Origin: Opitutales bacterium | GTDB taxonomy: Bacteria > Verrucomicrobiota > Verrucomicrobiia > Opitutales > UBA953 | Length of the DNA stretch: 64,000 bases | Direction of reading: 5' to 3' | Assembly (NCBI GenBank): GCA_017935025.1 | Contig: JAGBIL010000036.1 | Span: forward strand, 1-64,000 | Shown here: positions 46,237 through 55,363 of the stretch, piece by piece | How positions within the stretch are numbered: the stretch's first letter is position 1 | Layout: each line of letters opens with the position of its first letter | Program-made: the position numbers and the translations under genes | Notes under the pieces: generated by a model | The model's input: only the letters and a program-made list of their open reading frames with translations | What the model was told of the DNA's origin: nothing | Database searches by the model: none

Positions 46237-47547
46237 TTACAGTTTCTTGAAAAGAGCTTTGGAATTGCGTCCGTTTTCGCAAAGTTCCTCGCGGCGCGAC
46301 GGCGGAAGGTTTTCCGGACGTGCGTCTTCAAACCCGCAAACGCTTTTGAAAAATCCGTAGGTTTGCGTTGTGCAGGTAATCAGTGTTTTGATACCGCGTT
46401 CCCGCGCCTGAAGTTCGGCGTAGGCGACGAGTTTTTTTCCGACACCGCGATCCTGGTAAAACGGCTGAACGTAAACGCTGCAAAGTTCCGCCGTGAGCGG
46501 TGCGTCGTCAAAGTGGCGCAGGCACGCGCAACCGATGATGCTCTCGTCGATTTCGTAGACGAAATAATCCTCCGTGTGCGATTCGATAAGCTGGCGGGAA
46601 CGCTTTGCGAGGCTTTTGTTTTTTACGGCGTTTTTTGTAATGTTGTAAATGAACTGAGCGTCTTTTTTCTTCGCAGGACGAATGCTGTCGTAATCGTTCG
46701 CGTGAATCATGGAGCCGGTGCCGACTTTGTCGAAAATTTCCGCGAGCAGACCGCCGTTGGTGCGTCCGTCGAGAATGTGTGCGCGCTGAGTCCCGTTGTT
46801 GAGCGCGCGAACGGCAAACTGCGCTTTCCCTCGCAGTCGCTCCTCGATTTCGACGGATTTTTTCTGCAAAGCTCTTTCGAGTGCGGAAAGGCTGAGGTTG
46901 ACCTGAATTTTTCCGTCGAGAATCAACCCTGCAAACGGCGTGAGGTAAATGAGCTTGGATGCGCCGAGCTCGACGGCGAGATCTGCGGCAACGGAATCGC
47001 TGTTTACGCGGAGCGAGTTCCCGTCGCGGTCGCACAAAATCGGCGTGATGAGCGGAATAATTCCTTGGGAAAGCAGAGATTTCAAAAGCGGCGTATCAAT
47101 CTTTTCGACTTTTCCCGTAAGCAACTGATCCACGCCACCGATGACACCGACCTGCGTTGCACGAATTGCGTTGGTAATTGCGCATTTCAGGTTTGCGTGG
47201 GTGAGTCCCTCTATGATGGTTTGCGAAACGATTCCGGAGGCTTCGCAAGCGATTTCCATCGTGTCCTTGTCCGTCACGCCTTCTCCGTAAACGTCGGAGA
47301 GCTTGACACGCTGACGTGAAGACATATCGCGGAGTTGCTTGCCGATGCCGTGCACGATAACGACGTTGATGTTCAGACTGCGCAAAACGGCGATATCCGT
47401 GACGAGATTCTGAAAATTTTCGTGTTCGACGATGCTTCCGTCGAGGGCAATCACGAAAATGTGGTCTCGAAACATCGGGACGTATTTGAGAATCCCGCGG
47501 AGATCCGTGGGCTTGAGCGGACGTTCGGAACTGCGTGAGGTTGCCAT
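46237..47547 (-). CDS. argA: N-acetylglutamate synthase
   Basis: ArgA starts arginine synthesis by acetylating glutamate. The 436-residue protein joins an N-terminal amino acid kinase-like regulatory domain (VIVHGIGKQL, GVIGGVDQLLTG, VNSDSVAADLAVELGASKLI) to a C-terminal GNAT domain (LCSVYVQPFYQDRGVGKKLVAYAE). This fusion is the classical E. coli ArgA form, in which arginine inhibits through the kinase-like domain. The tail CGFEDARPENLPPSRREEL is typical. Length is usual. Confidence 0.94.
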   Translation of the reverse strand: MATSRSSERPLKPTDLRGILKYVPMFRDHIFVIALDGSIVEHENFQNLVTDIAVLRSLNINVVIVHGIGKQLRDMSSRQRVKLSDVYGEGVTDKDTMEIACEASGIVSQTIIEGLTHANLKCAITNAIRATQVGVIGGVDQLLTGKVEKIDTPLLKSLLSQGIIPLITPILCDRDGNSLRVNSDSVAADLAVELGASKLIYLTPFAGLILDGKIQVNLSLSALERALQKKSVEIEERLRGKAQFAVRALNNGTQRAHILDGRTNGGLLAEIFDKVGTGSMIHANDYDSIRPAKKKDAQFIYNITKNAVKNKSLAKRSRQLIESHTEDYFVYEIDESIIGCACLRHFDDAPLTAELCSVYVQPFYQDRGVGKKLVAYAELQARERGIKTLITCTTQTYGFFKSVCGFEDARPENLPPSRREELCENGRNSKALFKKL

Positions 47548-47687
47548 TTTTCTTGCGCGTATTTATGTAACTTTTCGGGCGTTCCTGCAAGCGCGCATCA
47601 CCATATAAAGCGGGAACGGCTTGATTTGTTTTTTTTTTCGTACAAGAGGGGTGTTTCTTTTTCTTTTGCAAAGAAACGCAGCTTGGT

Positions 47688-47707
47688 CATAATCGCTTAT
47701 GATTATG
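47688..47707. promoter_or_regulatory. Inverted repeat CATAATC-N6-GATTATG over the sialidase start
   Basis: Perfect seven-base arms flank a six-base gap, and the dyad covers both possible ATG codons at 47699 and 47705. It may be an operator or an RNA hairpin that hides the start codon. This rests on the symmetry alone. Confidence 0.4.
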
Positions 47708-49294
47708 ACTATCCGAAAATCTTGTATCTTCTCCCTGTTTGCAACGACGTGCGCCGCACTCGCGCTCTCCGCTTTTACTGCAAGCGCTGCGGTAAGCCAA
47801 AGCGATATTGAACTCAAATCCGGCGTTTGGCCCGTAATGGTCCGCATGGAGTACAATCCGATTTTGCAAATCAAGGTTTCTCCCTCGAAATCCTCAAAGC
47901 CGGACAAGCTCGAAGCCGTCAAAATTGATTTTTCAAAAACGACAAATTTGAACGAAGTCGAAGCCGTGGACGTTTACGTCGGCGGGAGCGATGTTAAGGC
48001 GGGCGATCTTTTCGGCACGGCAAAACTTTCCAAGGCAAACTCAATCGTTACTGTGCGCGGCAAGAAGTCTGTCGAGCTCGGGCAGGGGAAGCAGAACGAC
48101 ATTTGGGTCAGCGTGCGCATGAAGAAAAAAGCGGACATTTCCGGAAAAATTGCAGCCGTGGGTTCGCAGATGATCATCAACGGAAAACCGTACGTCATCA
48201 ACTCCGTTCCCGTGACGCAGCGCATCGGCTACGCGGTTGCAAAGCGCGGAGACCTCGGTTCGAAAAACTACCGTATTCCCGCAATCGTCCGAAACCCGAA
48301 GACGGGAACGCTTATTGCCACTTTTGATATTCGCTACAATCATGCGGGCGACCTTCCCGCAAATATTGATGTGGGCGTGTCCCGCTCAACCGACGGCGGG
48401 AACACGTGGACTCCGGTCGAGTCCGTTTTGTCTTCCAAGGAAATGGAAGTGAAAAAAGGCATCGGAGACCCGGGTATTCTCGTTGACGAGAAAACGGGAA
48501 CGGTTTGGATCGCTGCACTTTGGGCACCGCAGAGCGGACACCCGATTTTTTCGAGCTCCAAGGGAACGGATTCCCCTCAGGCATGCGGGCAGATGGTGCT
48601 CATCGTTTCCAAAAATGACGGGAAAACTTGGGGCAAGCCGATCAATATCACTCCTGACGTGAAGCGCCTCGGCGACAGCGACACCAAGGACTGGGGGGTG
48701 CTCTTCCAGGGCCCGGGCGCCGGAATCTGCACAAAAGACGGAACCCTGATTTTCCCTGCGCAAATCTGGGGACACAAAGGGAAGGGCACTTGGGGCGTTC
48801 TCGTGTATTCCAAAGATGGCGGAAAAACTTGGAATTCTTCCAAAAAAATGCCGTGGGGCGGTTCGGAATCAACCTGTGTTGAGCTCAAAGACGGGTCCGT
48901 TATGCTCAACGTGCGCCAGGGCTCGGCGGGCGCACGCGTCGTCGCAACGACCAAGGATTTGGGCGAGACGTGGAAAAGATTCGACGGCGAAAACCTGCGC
49001 CAGCCGGGAAATCTCTGCCAAGCGGCTTTGCTGACGGCAGACGGGAGAAATCTCTATTTTTCGAATCCGAATTCCGGAGTGCGCAATAACATGACGCTGA
49101 AATACTCCAAGGACGGCGGAAAAACCTGGTCCGACGGTTTGCTTTACGACGAACGTCGCTGTGCCGGTTATTCCACCACGGCGTTTAGTGATGACAAAAA
49201 CAAAACCATCGGCGTACTCTACGAAGGTTCTCCGGACGCGGAAACACTCTTCTTTCTGAGTATTCCGACCGAAGATATCAGGAAAGCGAAATAA
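47699..49294 (+). CDS. Exported sialidase (exo-alpha-sialidase)
   Basis: The sialidase cuts terminal sialic acid from glycans such as mucin. The 531-residue protein (529 from the second ATG) has a signal peptide to about residue 30, and an N-terminal beta-sandwich (about 35-175) of the sialidase accessory type. The six-bladed catalytic domain follows, with the YRIP arginine motif near 190. I count five Asp-boxes: STDGGNTW, KNDGKTW, KDGGKTW, KDLGETW and KDGGKTW. The order matches GH33. Together with the sulfatase at 15531 it suggests growth on host glycans. No sialic acid transporter or lyase is in the window. A terminator follows. Confidence 0.93.
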   Translation: MIMTIRKSCIFSLFATTCAALALSAFTASAAVSQSDIELKSGVWPVMVRMEYNPILQIKVSPSKSSKPDKLEAVKIDFSKTTNLNEVEAVDVYVGGSDVKAGDLFGTAKLSKANSIVTVRGKKSVELGQGKQNDIWVSVRMKKKADISGKIAAVGSQMIINGKPYVINSVPVTQRIGYAVAKRGDLGSKNYRIPAIVRNPKTGTLIATFDIRYNHAGDLPANIDVGVSRSTDGGNTWTPVESVLSSKEMEVKKGIGDPGILVDEKTGTVWIAALWAPQSGHPIFSSSKGTDSPQACGQMVLIVSKNDGKTWGKPINITPDVKRLGDSDTKDWGVLFQGPGAGICTKDGTLIFPAQIWGHKGKGTWGVLVYSKDGGKTWNSSKKMPWGGSESTCVELKDGSVMLNVRQGSAGARVVATTKDLGETWKRFDGENLRQPGNLCQAALLTADGRNLYFSNPNSGVRNNMTLKYSKDGGKTWSDGLLYDERRCAGYSTTAFSDDKNKTIGVLYEGSPDAETLFFLSIPTEDIRKAK

Positions 49295-49310
49295 TTTTCG
49301 TTCCCGTATA

Positions 49311-49343
49311 AAAACTCCCGCGTAGAGGCGGGAGTTTTTTTTT
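49311..49343 (+). terminator. Rho-independent terminator after the sialidase gene
   Basis: Arms ACTCCCGC and GCGGGAGT enclose a short loop and are followed by a long T run. One copy of the iterated word sits just before it at about 49299. Confidence 0.9.
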
Positions 49344-49926
49344 TATGCGAAACCTTCCTCGCTTCGGAAACATTGGCACATTCAGCTCACCCGGAAAAAA
49401 TCTCCTGAGCGCATCATTCGCCAATCCGTTTGAATAAAGTTCCTGTGCATTACCTCTCCCTGCCTTTTTTTAATGTCTACGTTTTTTGTAGATATTTTGC
49501 TTGCTTTGATTTCCCGCTTTTGAGAGAGTTTATTTACGAAATTGATAACGAACACAAACGCGGTTTGCTGGCGTGTCAATTTCTCTACTAAACAAAACTC
49601 AGTTGAAAGTGTTCCTTATCAGCTTTTGTAGATTTACAAGAGCCAACCTTTGAGGGGTACCGGATTTTTGAGGTGTTCGGTATCTCTTATCATTGATGTA
49701 TTAAGTAATAGTTATGGTTACCTTCCCGCAGGATTATCCTGCGGGAAGGGTTTTTTACCGGAACGCGGTTTGGGGAGCGTTCACAATAAAAGCGGCATCA
49801 AATAGCTTTTTTTTTCTACAGAACGGAAAGTCTCGTTTCAAAACGGAGTAATCCATGAAAGATTGTTTTTGATCTTTCCGGCACGATCGATTAAAGATCA
49901 GGACTCATCTTAAAAACTACTAATAA
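49344..49926 (+). other. 583-base intergenic region with a possible structured RNA before the PEP-CTERM gene
   Basis: No gene is convincing here. The base composition is lower in G+C than in flanking genes. A weak hairpin GGTACCG/CGGTATC lies at about 49658-49686, a very strong terminator-like hairpin at 49721-49756, and a GATCTTT/AAAGATC hairpin at about 49872-49892. The PEP-CTERM gene follows with no Shine-Dalgarno sequence. The terminator has no gene in front of it on its strand, so it may end a small RNA or act as an attenuator for the gene behind. Confidence 0.45.
49721..49756 (+). terminator. Orphan terminator hairpin upstream of the PEP-CTERM gene
   Basis: A perfect 13-base stem CCTTCCCGCAGGA/TCCTGCGGGAAGG with a three-base loop is followed by TTTTTT. 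Its arms hold the near-motif TTCCCGC/GCGGGAA. No gene ends just before it. Confidence 0.8.
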
Positions 49927-50796
49927 ATGAATAGAAATACATATACTTCCCTATACAAAACATTAATTGCCGCCAGCGTGTTTTTCGTTTTCGGAACGGA
50001 GATTTTTGGATACGGAGGACCGCAAGCCTCCGGCTACCGCGAACCCAGGTTAATCTATACCGATGCGGCGGGAGAATCCACAACCATAGACGCCCCCTCA
50101 GGCTTTTTTCTCGTGGAAGAAAATGTTTCGAATGTTTTTTTCGACTCGGGAGCTCGTTACGTGTGGAGCAAAGATGTTTACTTCAACGGAGAGACGGTTA
50201 GAGGGTTGAGCGTTACTGCGACCGGGGCGGAAGACTCTGCTTATATTTGGAACAAGGCGACAATTTCGGGAGAGGTTTCTATTTCAGGAACTACCGCGCA
50301 TTTCTACCAAAGTGCGGGCGGAAAGATTGCCTCGGGAACGAAATTTTCCCTTCAAAACAACGCGACGTTCGACTTCGGAAGTTCCGCGACGCATATTTGG
50401 AATATTTCTTCGGCTGAAACGGACTCTTCGTTCGCGTTGATTTCCGGTACGGGAACTGTGACTATCCGTAATACAACGCTCAACGGCTTGCCGTATACAT
50501 CTTTTCTTCAGCTCAATTTTGAAAATGAAGAAATTTTGAAAAATACAAAAACGCTTACGCTTGCGGATTCTGCGAATATTTCGACATCAAGTCTCGGTTT
50601 TATGGGCTTGGAAGTTCTCGTCGGAGGAGTGAGCGCACCCGACTACTCCGCGTCTCTCGATTGGGATCCGAATAGCTCGACTTTCGGGAAAATTACGATA
50701 ACAAATCCGTACATTCCCGAACCGTCGGCATTTGGTTTGCTCGCGGGAACGGTTGCGCTCGGGTTCGCGGTGGCTCGCCGCCGTCGCAAAGCCTAA
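49927..50796 (+). CDS. PEP-CTERM sorting-domain protein
   Basis: The 289-residue protein has an N-terminal signal (about 10-28) and a long beta-strand, Gly/Ser/Thr-rich middle typical of repetitive surface proteins (SISGTTAHFYQSAGG, SLQNNATFDFGSSATH). It ends with the PEP-CTERM tripartite tail: IPEPSAFGLLAGTVALGF, a hydrophobic helix and a cluster of Arg (RRRRK). Such proteins are cut by exosortase and anchored or released at the outer surface. No exosortase gene is in the window. Codon use and base composition are more A/T-rich than the neighbours. The end overlaps the convergent helicase gene by four bases. Confidence 0.88.
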   Translation: MNRNTYTSLYKTLIAASVFFVFGTEIFGYGGPQASGYREPRLIYTDAAGESTTIDAPSGFFLVEENVSNVFFDSGARYVWSKDVYFNGETVRGLSVTATGAEDSAYIWNKATISGEVSISGTTAHFYQSAGGKIASGTKFSLQNNATFDFGSSATHIWNISSAETDSSFALISGTGTVTIRNTTLNGLPYTSFLQLNFENEEILKNTKTLTLADSANISTSSLGFMGLEVLVGGVSAPDYSASLDWDPNSSTFGKITITNPYIPEPSAFGLLAGTVALGFAVARRRRKA

Positions 50797-52901
50797 GGTG
50801 CTTCAAACGGCGGAATCGCGTCGCGAAAATTTTCCGCCGTAAAAACGCAGTATTCGGTGTGCGGGAGTGCGGCGATAAAGCGTTTTCCGTAGGTTTTGTT
50901 GAGCATACGGGAATCAAGAATGACGACGCGCCCGCGATCGCCGGATTTGCGAATAAGCCGCCCGATACCTTGTCGGAACTGTAGCACGGCATCGGGGACG
51001 GACATTTCGAAAAACGGTTTCCCTCCGTTTTCGGCAATCCATTCGCCGCGTGCTTCCACGAGCGGTTCGCGCGGATTGGCAAAAGGAAGGCGCGTGAGAA
51101 TGACCTGCGAAAGTGCGGCGCCGGGAACGTCTATTCCCGTCCAAAAACTGGAGGTTCCGATGAGGACGGCGTTCCCGCGCGCGACGAATCGCGCCATGAG
51201 TTCCTGGCGGGAAAAATCTTCGCCCTGAACGAGAATTTCTCGTGTTCCTCCGTCGAGGCGTTCCCGCAGTCCGAGGGCGAGCGTGCGGCAGATTTCGTAA
51301 CTTGTGCAAAGAATAAGCGTACCTCCGGAGGGCAGGTTTTCCGTGCAGTGGGCGCAAATTTCGGCGAGGTGTTCGGTCGAGAGAACGCCACTTTCCTTAT
51401 CCGGCTCAGGCAGATTTTTCCCGAGGAAAATTTCCATGTTCGCCTTGTAATCGAAGGGCGAATCTTCCTTGAGGGAAAGGATTTTTCCCGGGGCAAGTTC
51501 CGCGCCGCAGCGTTTGCGGAAACGCGCCATAGACGTGCCGTCGGAAAGAGTCGCGGAGGAAAGTACGATGCCGGTTTTTCTCGAAAAAAGCGTTTCGGCG
51601 AGTTGCGGAGCGACATCGACGGGCTTTCCGCAGAGAGTAACGGTACGGAATTTTCCGGTGCTGACGGTCGCCCAATAAACGTTTTGCGGCGCGTTGCGGA
51701 GTTCGAGACATTCGCGAATTGCGAGGCGGTGTGCTTCGATGCGCTTGGCGAAGTCGTTGATTTCGTCTTTCGCGTGCGAGCGCGTCTCCACTTGCGCGAT
51801 TTGCTTGAGTTTGTTTTCAAGCCTGCCGAGGGGAATTTCGCAAACGTTTTGCGCCCAATCGCGTTCCCGGAAACGGAAAGTCCGGTTTTTTTCGAGAAAA
51901 CGGAATCGCAGATCCGAGAAAAAATCTTCCGTTGCGGCTCGGGCTTCGGAAATCAGCCCCATACCTTCGGATTTTCCGTATTCGCGGAGCACACCACCGC
52001 GTTTGTAGGCGTTGGCGATGCGCGAAAGCAGGCGAAGCAGTCCGGTTGAGGAAATTTCCACTCCGAAGTAATCCGTTGCGACATCGGGAACGCGGTGCGC
52101 CTCGTCGATAACGGCAAAATCGTTCGGGTAAAGCACGCCTACTTCGTCGCCCTGCGGTGCCGCTCCCGCTCCGATGAGCGAAAAGAGCAGGTGGTGGTTG
52201 ACTACGACGAGGTTTGCCGAATCAAGCGCGGAGCGGGCGCGTTGGTAAAAGCAGTTTTCGTGCGAGCAGTTTTTGCGGGAACACGCGGAGGAATCGGCGT
52301 TGACCATTTCCCAGACGTCGTCGCTCACGCGTTGCGGGAGGTGTTCCCGCAGCCCGGTGCAGTCCGGTTGTGTCGCCCAATCGCGAATGGCGAGCAGTTC
52401 GCGTGCGGTGTCGGATCCGTCGTTCCCGTCAAAAAGTCCTTCGTGTCGCTTGAGTGCCTGCGCGAGGCGTGTCCCGCAAAGGTAGTTTGCTTTCCCGACC
52501 ATGAGCACGACCTTGAAATTTTCGTATTTTTTCAGCTCGGGAACGCGGGAAAAAAGTTTCCGGCAAATCGGCAAATCCTTTTTCAGAATTTGCTCTTGAA
52601 GCGGAATCGTGTTGGTGGAAACGACAAATTTTTTTCCGGAAAGCAGGGAAAAAATGATTCCCGGAAGCAGGTAGGCAAGACTTTTGCCGACGCCTGTTCC
52701 CGCCTCAAAAAGAAGCGCGGAAGAATCCGCAAACGCGCGTGCGGCGGCGAGCGCCATATTGGTTTGCTGCGGGCGGGATTCCATGCGTAGGCATTTTTTC
52801 AGCCACGCCGTTTCTCCGGAAAAAATCCGCTCCGTGAGCGCGATTGCCTCCGTCCCTCCTGCGGGAACACCCGCTTCAAAACTTTCGCTGAAATCAAACA
52901 C
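50793..52901 (-). CDS. DinG-type ATP-dependent DNA helicase
   Basis: This 702-residue superfamily 2 helicase of the XPD/DinG type moves 5' to 3' and resolves blocked or RNA-containing structures. Walker A is FEAGTGVGKS, and the DEAH box is VIDEAHRV. The iron-sulfur cluster Cys are one in YLCGTR and three in CSRKNCSHENC. The later motifs QGIGRLIRKSGDRG and ILDSRMLNKTYGK are typical. It lacks an exonuclease domain at the N-terminus, unlike Gram-positive DinG. A MATE gene lies 63 bases upstream on the same strand. Confidence 0.9.
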   Translation of the reverse strand: MFDFSESFEAGVPAGGTEAIALTERIFSGETAWLKKCLRMESRPQQTNMALAAARAFADSSALLFEAGTGVGKSLAYLLPGIIFSLLSGKKFVVSTNTIPLQEQILKKDLPICRKLFSRVPELKKYENFKVVLMVGKANYLCGTRLAQALKRHEGLFDGNDGSDTARELLAIRDWATQPDCTGLREHLPQRVSDDVWEMVNADSSACSRKNCSHENCFYQRARSALDSANLVVVNHHLLFSLIGAGAAPQGDEVGVLYPNDFAVIDEAHRVPDVATDYFGVEISSTGLLRLLSRIANAYKRGGVLREYGKSEGMGLISEARAATEDFFSDLRFRFLEKNRTFRFRERDWAQNVCEIPLGRLENKLKQIAQVETRSHAKDEINDFAKRIEAHRLAIRECLELRNAPQNVYWATVSTGKFRTVTLCGKPVDVAPQLAETLFSRKTGIVLSSATLSDGTSMARFRKRCGAELAPGKILSLKEDSPFDYKANMEIFLGKNLPEPDKESGVLSTEHLAEICAHCTENLPSGGTLILCTSYEICRTLALGLRERLDGGTREILVQGEDFSRQELMARFVARGNAVLIGTSSFWTGIDVPGAALSQVILTRLPFANPREPLVEARGEWIAENGGKPFFEMSVPDAVLQFRQGIGRLIRKSGDRGRVVILDSRMLNKTYGKRFIAALPHTEYCVFTAENFRDAIPPFEAP

Positions 52902-52964
52902 CGTTAAAACGCCGACACTATAAAAAACGTTCCCGCACGGCGAAAGCCGTTTTTTTCGTAGGTT

Positions 52965-54275
52965 TTAGGCAAGGTCTTTGCGGACGCGCCAGCCGAGAAT
53001 GACGGCGATGCTCGCCAAGCCCGCCGCGAGTCCGATCCAAACGCCGACACCGTCCATTCCGAGCCCGAAAGCGAAACCGAGAGCCGTCGGACAGCCGATA
53101 ATCCAGTAACTTACGAATGCGCCGACGGCGATAATTTTGACATCGCCGATCCCGCGCAGAATCCCCGCCGCAACGGTCTGGAAGCCGTCAAAAAGCATAT
53201 ACGCGCAGGCGACCAGCAGGAATGAGGACGCAAGCAACGAGGCTTCTTCGCCGAGGTTGAAGAGCGCGGGAACTTCGTGCCGGAAAAGAATCAGTACGGC
53301 GGAAATGACGCACATGGCCGCGAGAATGAAAATCGTCGCTCCCGCAAAAATCACGCGAATCCTCGGGAAATTTCCCCTGCCGTAGGCTTCGCCGACACGA
53401 ATGGAAAGCGCTTGTGAGATGCCGAGCGGAAGCATATAAACGAGCGAGGAAATCGTGATGACAACCTGATTTGCCGCGATGGAGGCTTCGTTGATCCAGC
53501 CCATGAAAAACGGCGCGATGATGAAAAGCCCCGCTTCAAACAGAATGTGGAGCGAGCTGGGCAGGGCAATACGGAGATTTTTTTGAATTTCCGAAAGCGA
53601 AAACCCTTTGCGGAACTCGCAAACGAGTTTTTTGTGAAAAATAATTCCGGCGAGCGAAATGAGCCGCGAAAAGAGCGTTCCCGCCGCCGCGCCTTCAAGG
53701 CCCCAATTCGGGAATCCGAGCGCGCCTTTCATCAGCACCCAATTCAGAAAAATATTGGCGAGTAGCCCGACAATCGTCCAAAGCAGCGAAATCCATTGCC
53801 CGCCGCTGGCGTCACGAAACGATTTTATCGTTTGGAAACCCGCCGCCGCAGGAATGGAGAGCGCGATAATGCAGGAAAAGTTTTTTGCGTATTCGGAAAC
53901 GCTTTCCGGTTGGTCAAGCCACAAAAGTCCGTCGGCGAGAATGAACGCGCAGACCGCCGCCGCACCGATTAAAGAAACGCAAAAACTGACGAGCAAACCG
54001 TGGCGGAGAATGCCCGGAATTTCCGCCGGCGTTCCCGCGCCGCGCGCCTGCGCCGTCAGCACGGGAACGGCAACCGTGATTCCGATGACGAGCAGAAGCG
54101 GCACCCAGTTGATGTTGTTGCCGAGCGTCGCGGCGGCGAGTGCGTGTTCGCCGAGCATATTCCCGATCATGACGGTGTCGATCACGCCGAAAAGTCCCTG
54201 TCCGAGAAGCCCGATGGTAATCGGTACGGAGAGGCGGAACGTGCGCTTAAATTCTTTCCGGAGGGCGGAAAACAT
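52965..54275 (-). CDS. MATE family efflux transporter
   Basis: This 436-residue membrane protein has twelve predicted helices in two related halves and the MATE pattern: PITIGLLGQGLFGVIDTVMIGNMLG at the start, GQWISLLWTIVGLLANIFLNWVLM, and PLGISQALSIRVGEAYGRG near 290. Members pump out cationic drugs or secondary metabolites using a sodium or proton gradient. The substrate is not predictable. I chose the ATG at 54275; 13 more residues are possible upstream and would run towards the prepilin gene terminator. Confidence 0.88.
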   Translation of the reverse strand: MFSALRKEFKRTFRLSVPITIGLLGQGLFGVIDTVMIGNMLGEHALAAATLGNNINWVPLLLVIGITVAVPVLTAQARGAGTPAEIPGILRHGLLVSFCVSLIGAAAVCAFILADGLLWLDQPESVSEYAKNFSCIIALSIPAAAGFQTIKSFRDASGGQWISLLWTIVGLLANIFLNWVLMKGALGFPNWGLEGAAAGTLFSRLISLAGIIFHKKLVCEFRKGFSLSEIQKNLRIALPSSLHILFEAGLFIIAPFFMGWINEASIAANQVVITISSLVYMLPLGISQALSIRVGEAYGRGNFPRIRVIFAGATIFILAAMCVISAVLILFRHEVPALFNLGEEASLLASSFLLVACAYMLFDGFQTVAAGILRGIGDVKIIAVGAFVSYWIIGCPTALGFAFGLGMDGVGVWIGLAAGLASIAVILGWRVRKDLA

Positions 54276-54312
54276 TTGAAAAAGAAAACGGAAATTTTGG
54301 AATTTTTCAGGC

Positions 54313-54341
54313 AAAAAAAAAGCGCGGCGAACACCGCGCTT
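54313..54341 (-). terminator. Terminator after the prepilin-like gene
   Basis: On the minus strand, arms AAGCGCGG and CCGCGCTT, with a six-base loop, are followed by a T run. It separates the prepilin-like gene from the MATE gene. Confidence 0.85.
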
Positions 54342-54356
54342 GGTTTTCGTAGAAAT

Positions 54357-54776
54357 TTATTCGGAGTGGGAAAGCTCTCCCTTATCGCTGAAAGTGTAGG
54401 AACCGCCCTTGGAGTGCTTGAGTGTGAAAGAGGATTTGTTGTCGAAGGTGATTTTCAGCTCGTTCCCGGGGATGATATAGCCGGGCGTAACTTTGTTCCC
54501 GTCTTGGAGGCGGAAAGTGTCCGGACCGGTAATCGCTCCCGTAACCGGGTTGTACTGCACGACGACGGAGCGTTCCAACGTTTCCGCAAAGTGCGCCTGC
54601 GCAGCGTTTCCGATACGCGCACCGTCGTTAATCGCTTCCGTGAGCGCCGACGAAGCCTGATACTGCGGGAAAATCCAAACGGCAACGGCGACAACGATAC
54701 CGATGAGCACGGCGGCGATCAGCGTTTCAATGAGCGTGAACGCTTTGCGCGCGGAAAAGGGAAAAATCTTCTTCAT
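54357..54776 (-). CDS. Prepilin-like protein (type IV pilin/type II secretion pseudopilin N-terminus)
   Basis: The 139-residue protein has a class III prepilin leader: a short basic start, then KAFTLIETLIAAVLIGIVV with cleavage before Phe13, Glu at mature position 5 and a hydrophobic helix to about 33. The residue before the cut is Ala instead of the usual Gly, which prepilin peptidases sometimes accept. The rest is a small soluble domain (about 100 residues) rich in Thr/Gly/Asn. It resembles minor pilins or pseudopilins such as GspG/GspH or PilA-like proteins. No other pilus or secretion genes lie here. Because the iterated word may be an uptake signal, a DNA-uptake pilus role is worth a look, but nothing in the sequence shows it. 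Confidence 0.8.
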   Translation of the reverse strand: MKKIFPFSARKAFTLIETLIAAVLIGIVVAVAVWIFPQYQASSALTEAINDGARIGNAAQAHFAETLERSVVVQYNPVTGAITGPDTFRLQDGNKVTPGYIIPGNELKITFDNKSSFTLKHSKGGSYTFSDKGELSHSE

Positions 54777-54858
54777 AGTTCGGGTAAAGTGTTTTCGTAG
54801 GAGGTTTGCTTTATAACTTGCTCGGAGATTCTATGGAGTTCCCGCAGAATGTCAAAAC

Positions 54859-55362
54859 TTACTCCTCGGAATTTCCGCGTTTGAGCTTGAAATACGCTTG
54901 GAGAATGGTACGGCATTCGTCTTCCATGATGCCGGAAGCGACATTGAGGCGGTGATTAAGTTTCGGTAGCTCGTGCACCGGAAACGCTCCGCCGAGACAA
55001 CCCATTTTGGGGTCGCCCCACGCAAAAACCACACGTCCGAGCCGCGCCATAATGCTTGCGCCGGAGCACATCGGGCAGGGCTCTTTCGTGACGTAGAGCG
55101 TGCAGTCGTTGAGGCGCCAGTCGCCGATGGTGTTTGCCGCTTGCGTGATGGCGAGAATTTCCGCGTGCGCCGTCGGGTCCTTGGTCGTGACGGTACGATT
55201 GTGCGCGGAGGCAATAATTTCTCCTTCGCGAACGATGACGGCACCGATCGGTACTTCGTCTTCTTTCCACGCTTCAATCGCCTGATTAAACGCGTGCGTC
55301 ATGAAGTAGCGGTCGTCGCGAACGAGTTCCGAGGGAAAAATTTTTTGAAAAGGGCAAAGCAT
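54859..55362 (-). CDS. tadA: tRNA-specific adenosine deaminase TadA
   Basis: TadA changes A34 to inosine in tRNA-Arg(ACG). The 167-residue protein has the zinc site His66 and Glu68 in PTAHAEILAI with Cys96 and Cys99 in PCPMCSGA. It also has the substrate-contact VPIGAVIV and the C-terminal WGDPKMGCLGG typical of TadA rather than dCMP deaminase or guanine deaminase. The start at 55362 or an internal ATG (at residue 21) are both possible. Its 5' spacer is one of the AT-rich TAATTCC repeats. Confidence 0.9.
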   Translation of the reverse strand: MLCPFQKIFPSELVRDDRYFMTHAFNQAIEAWKEDEVPIGAVIVREGEIIASAHNRTVTTKDPTAHAEILAITQAANTIGDWRLNDCTLYVTKEPCPMCSGASIMARLGRVVFAWGDPKMGCLGGAFPVHELPKLNHRLNVASGIMEDECRTILQAYFKLKRGNSEE

Positions 55363-55363
55363 T

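Noticed and set aside
49382-49579. 65-codon minus-strand frame and a 30-codon plus-strand frame at 49345
   Set aside because: No ribosome binding site, no similarity I know of, and A/T-rich sequence in which such short frames arise by chance.
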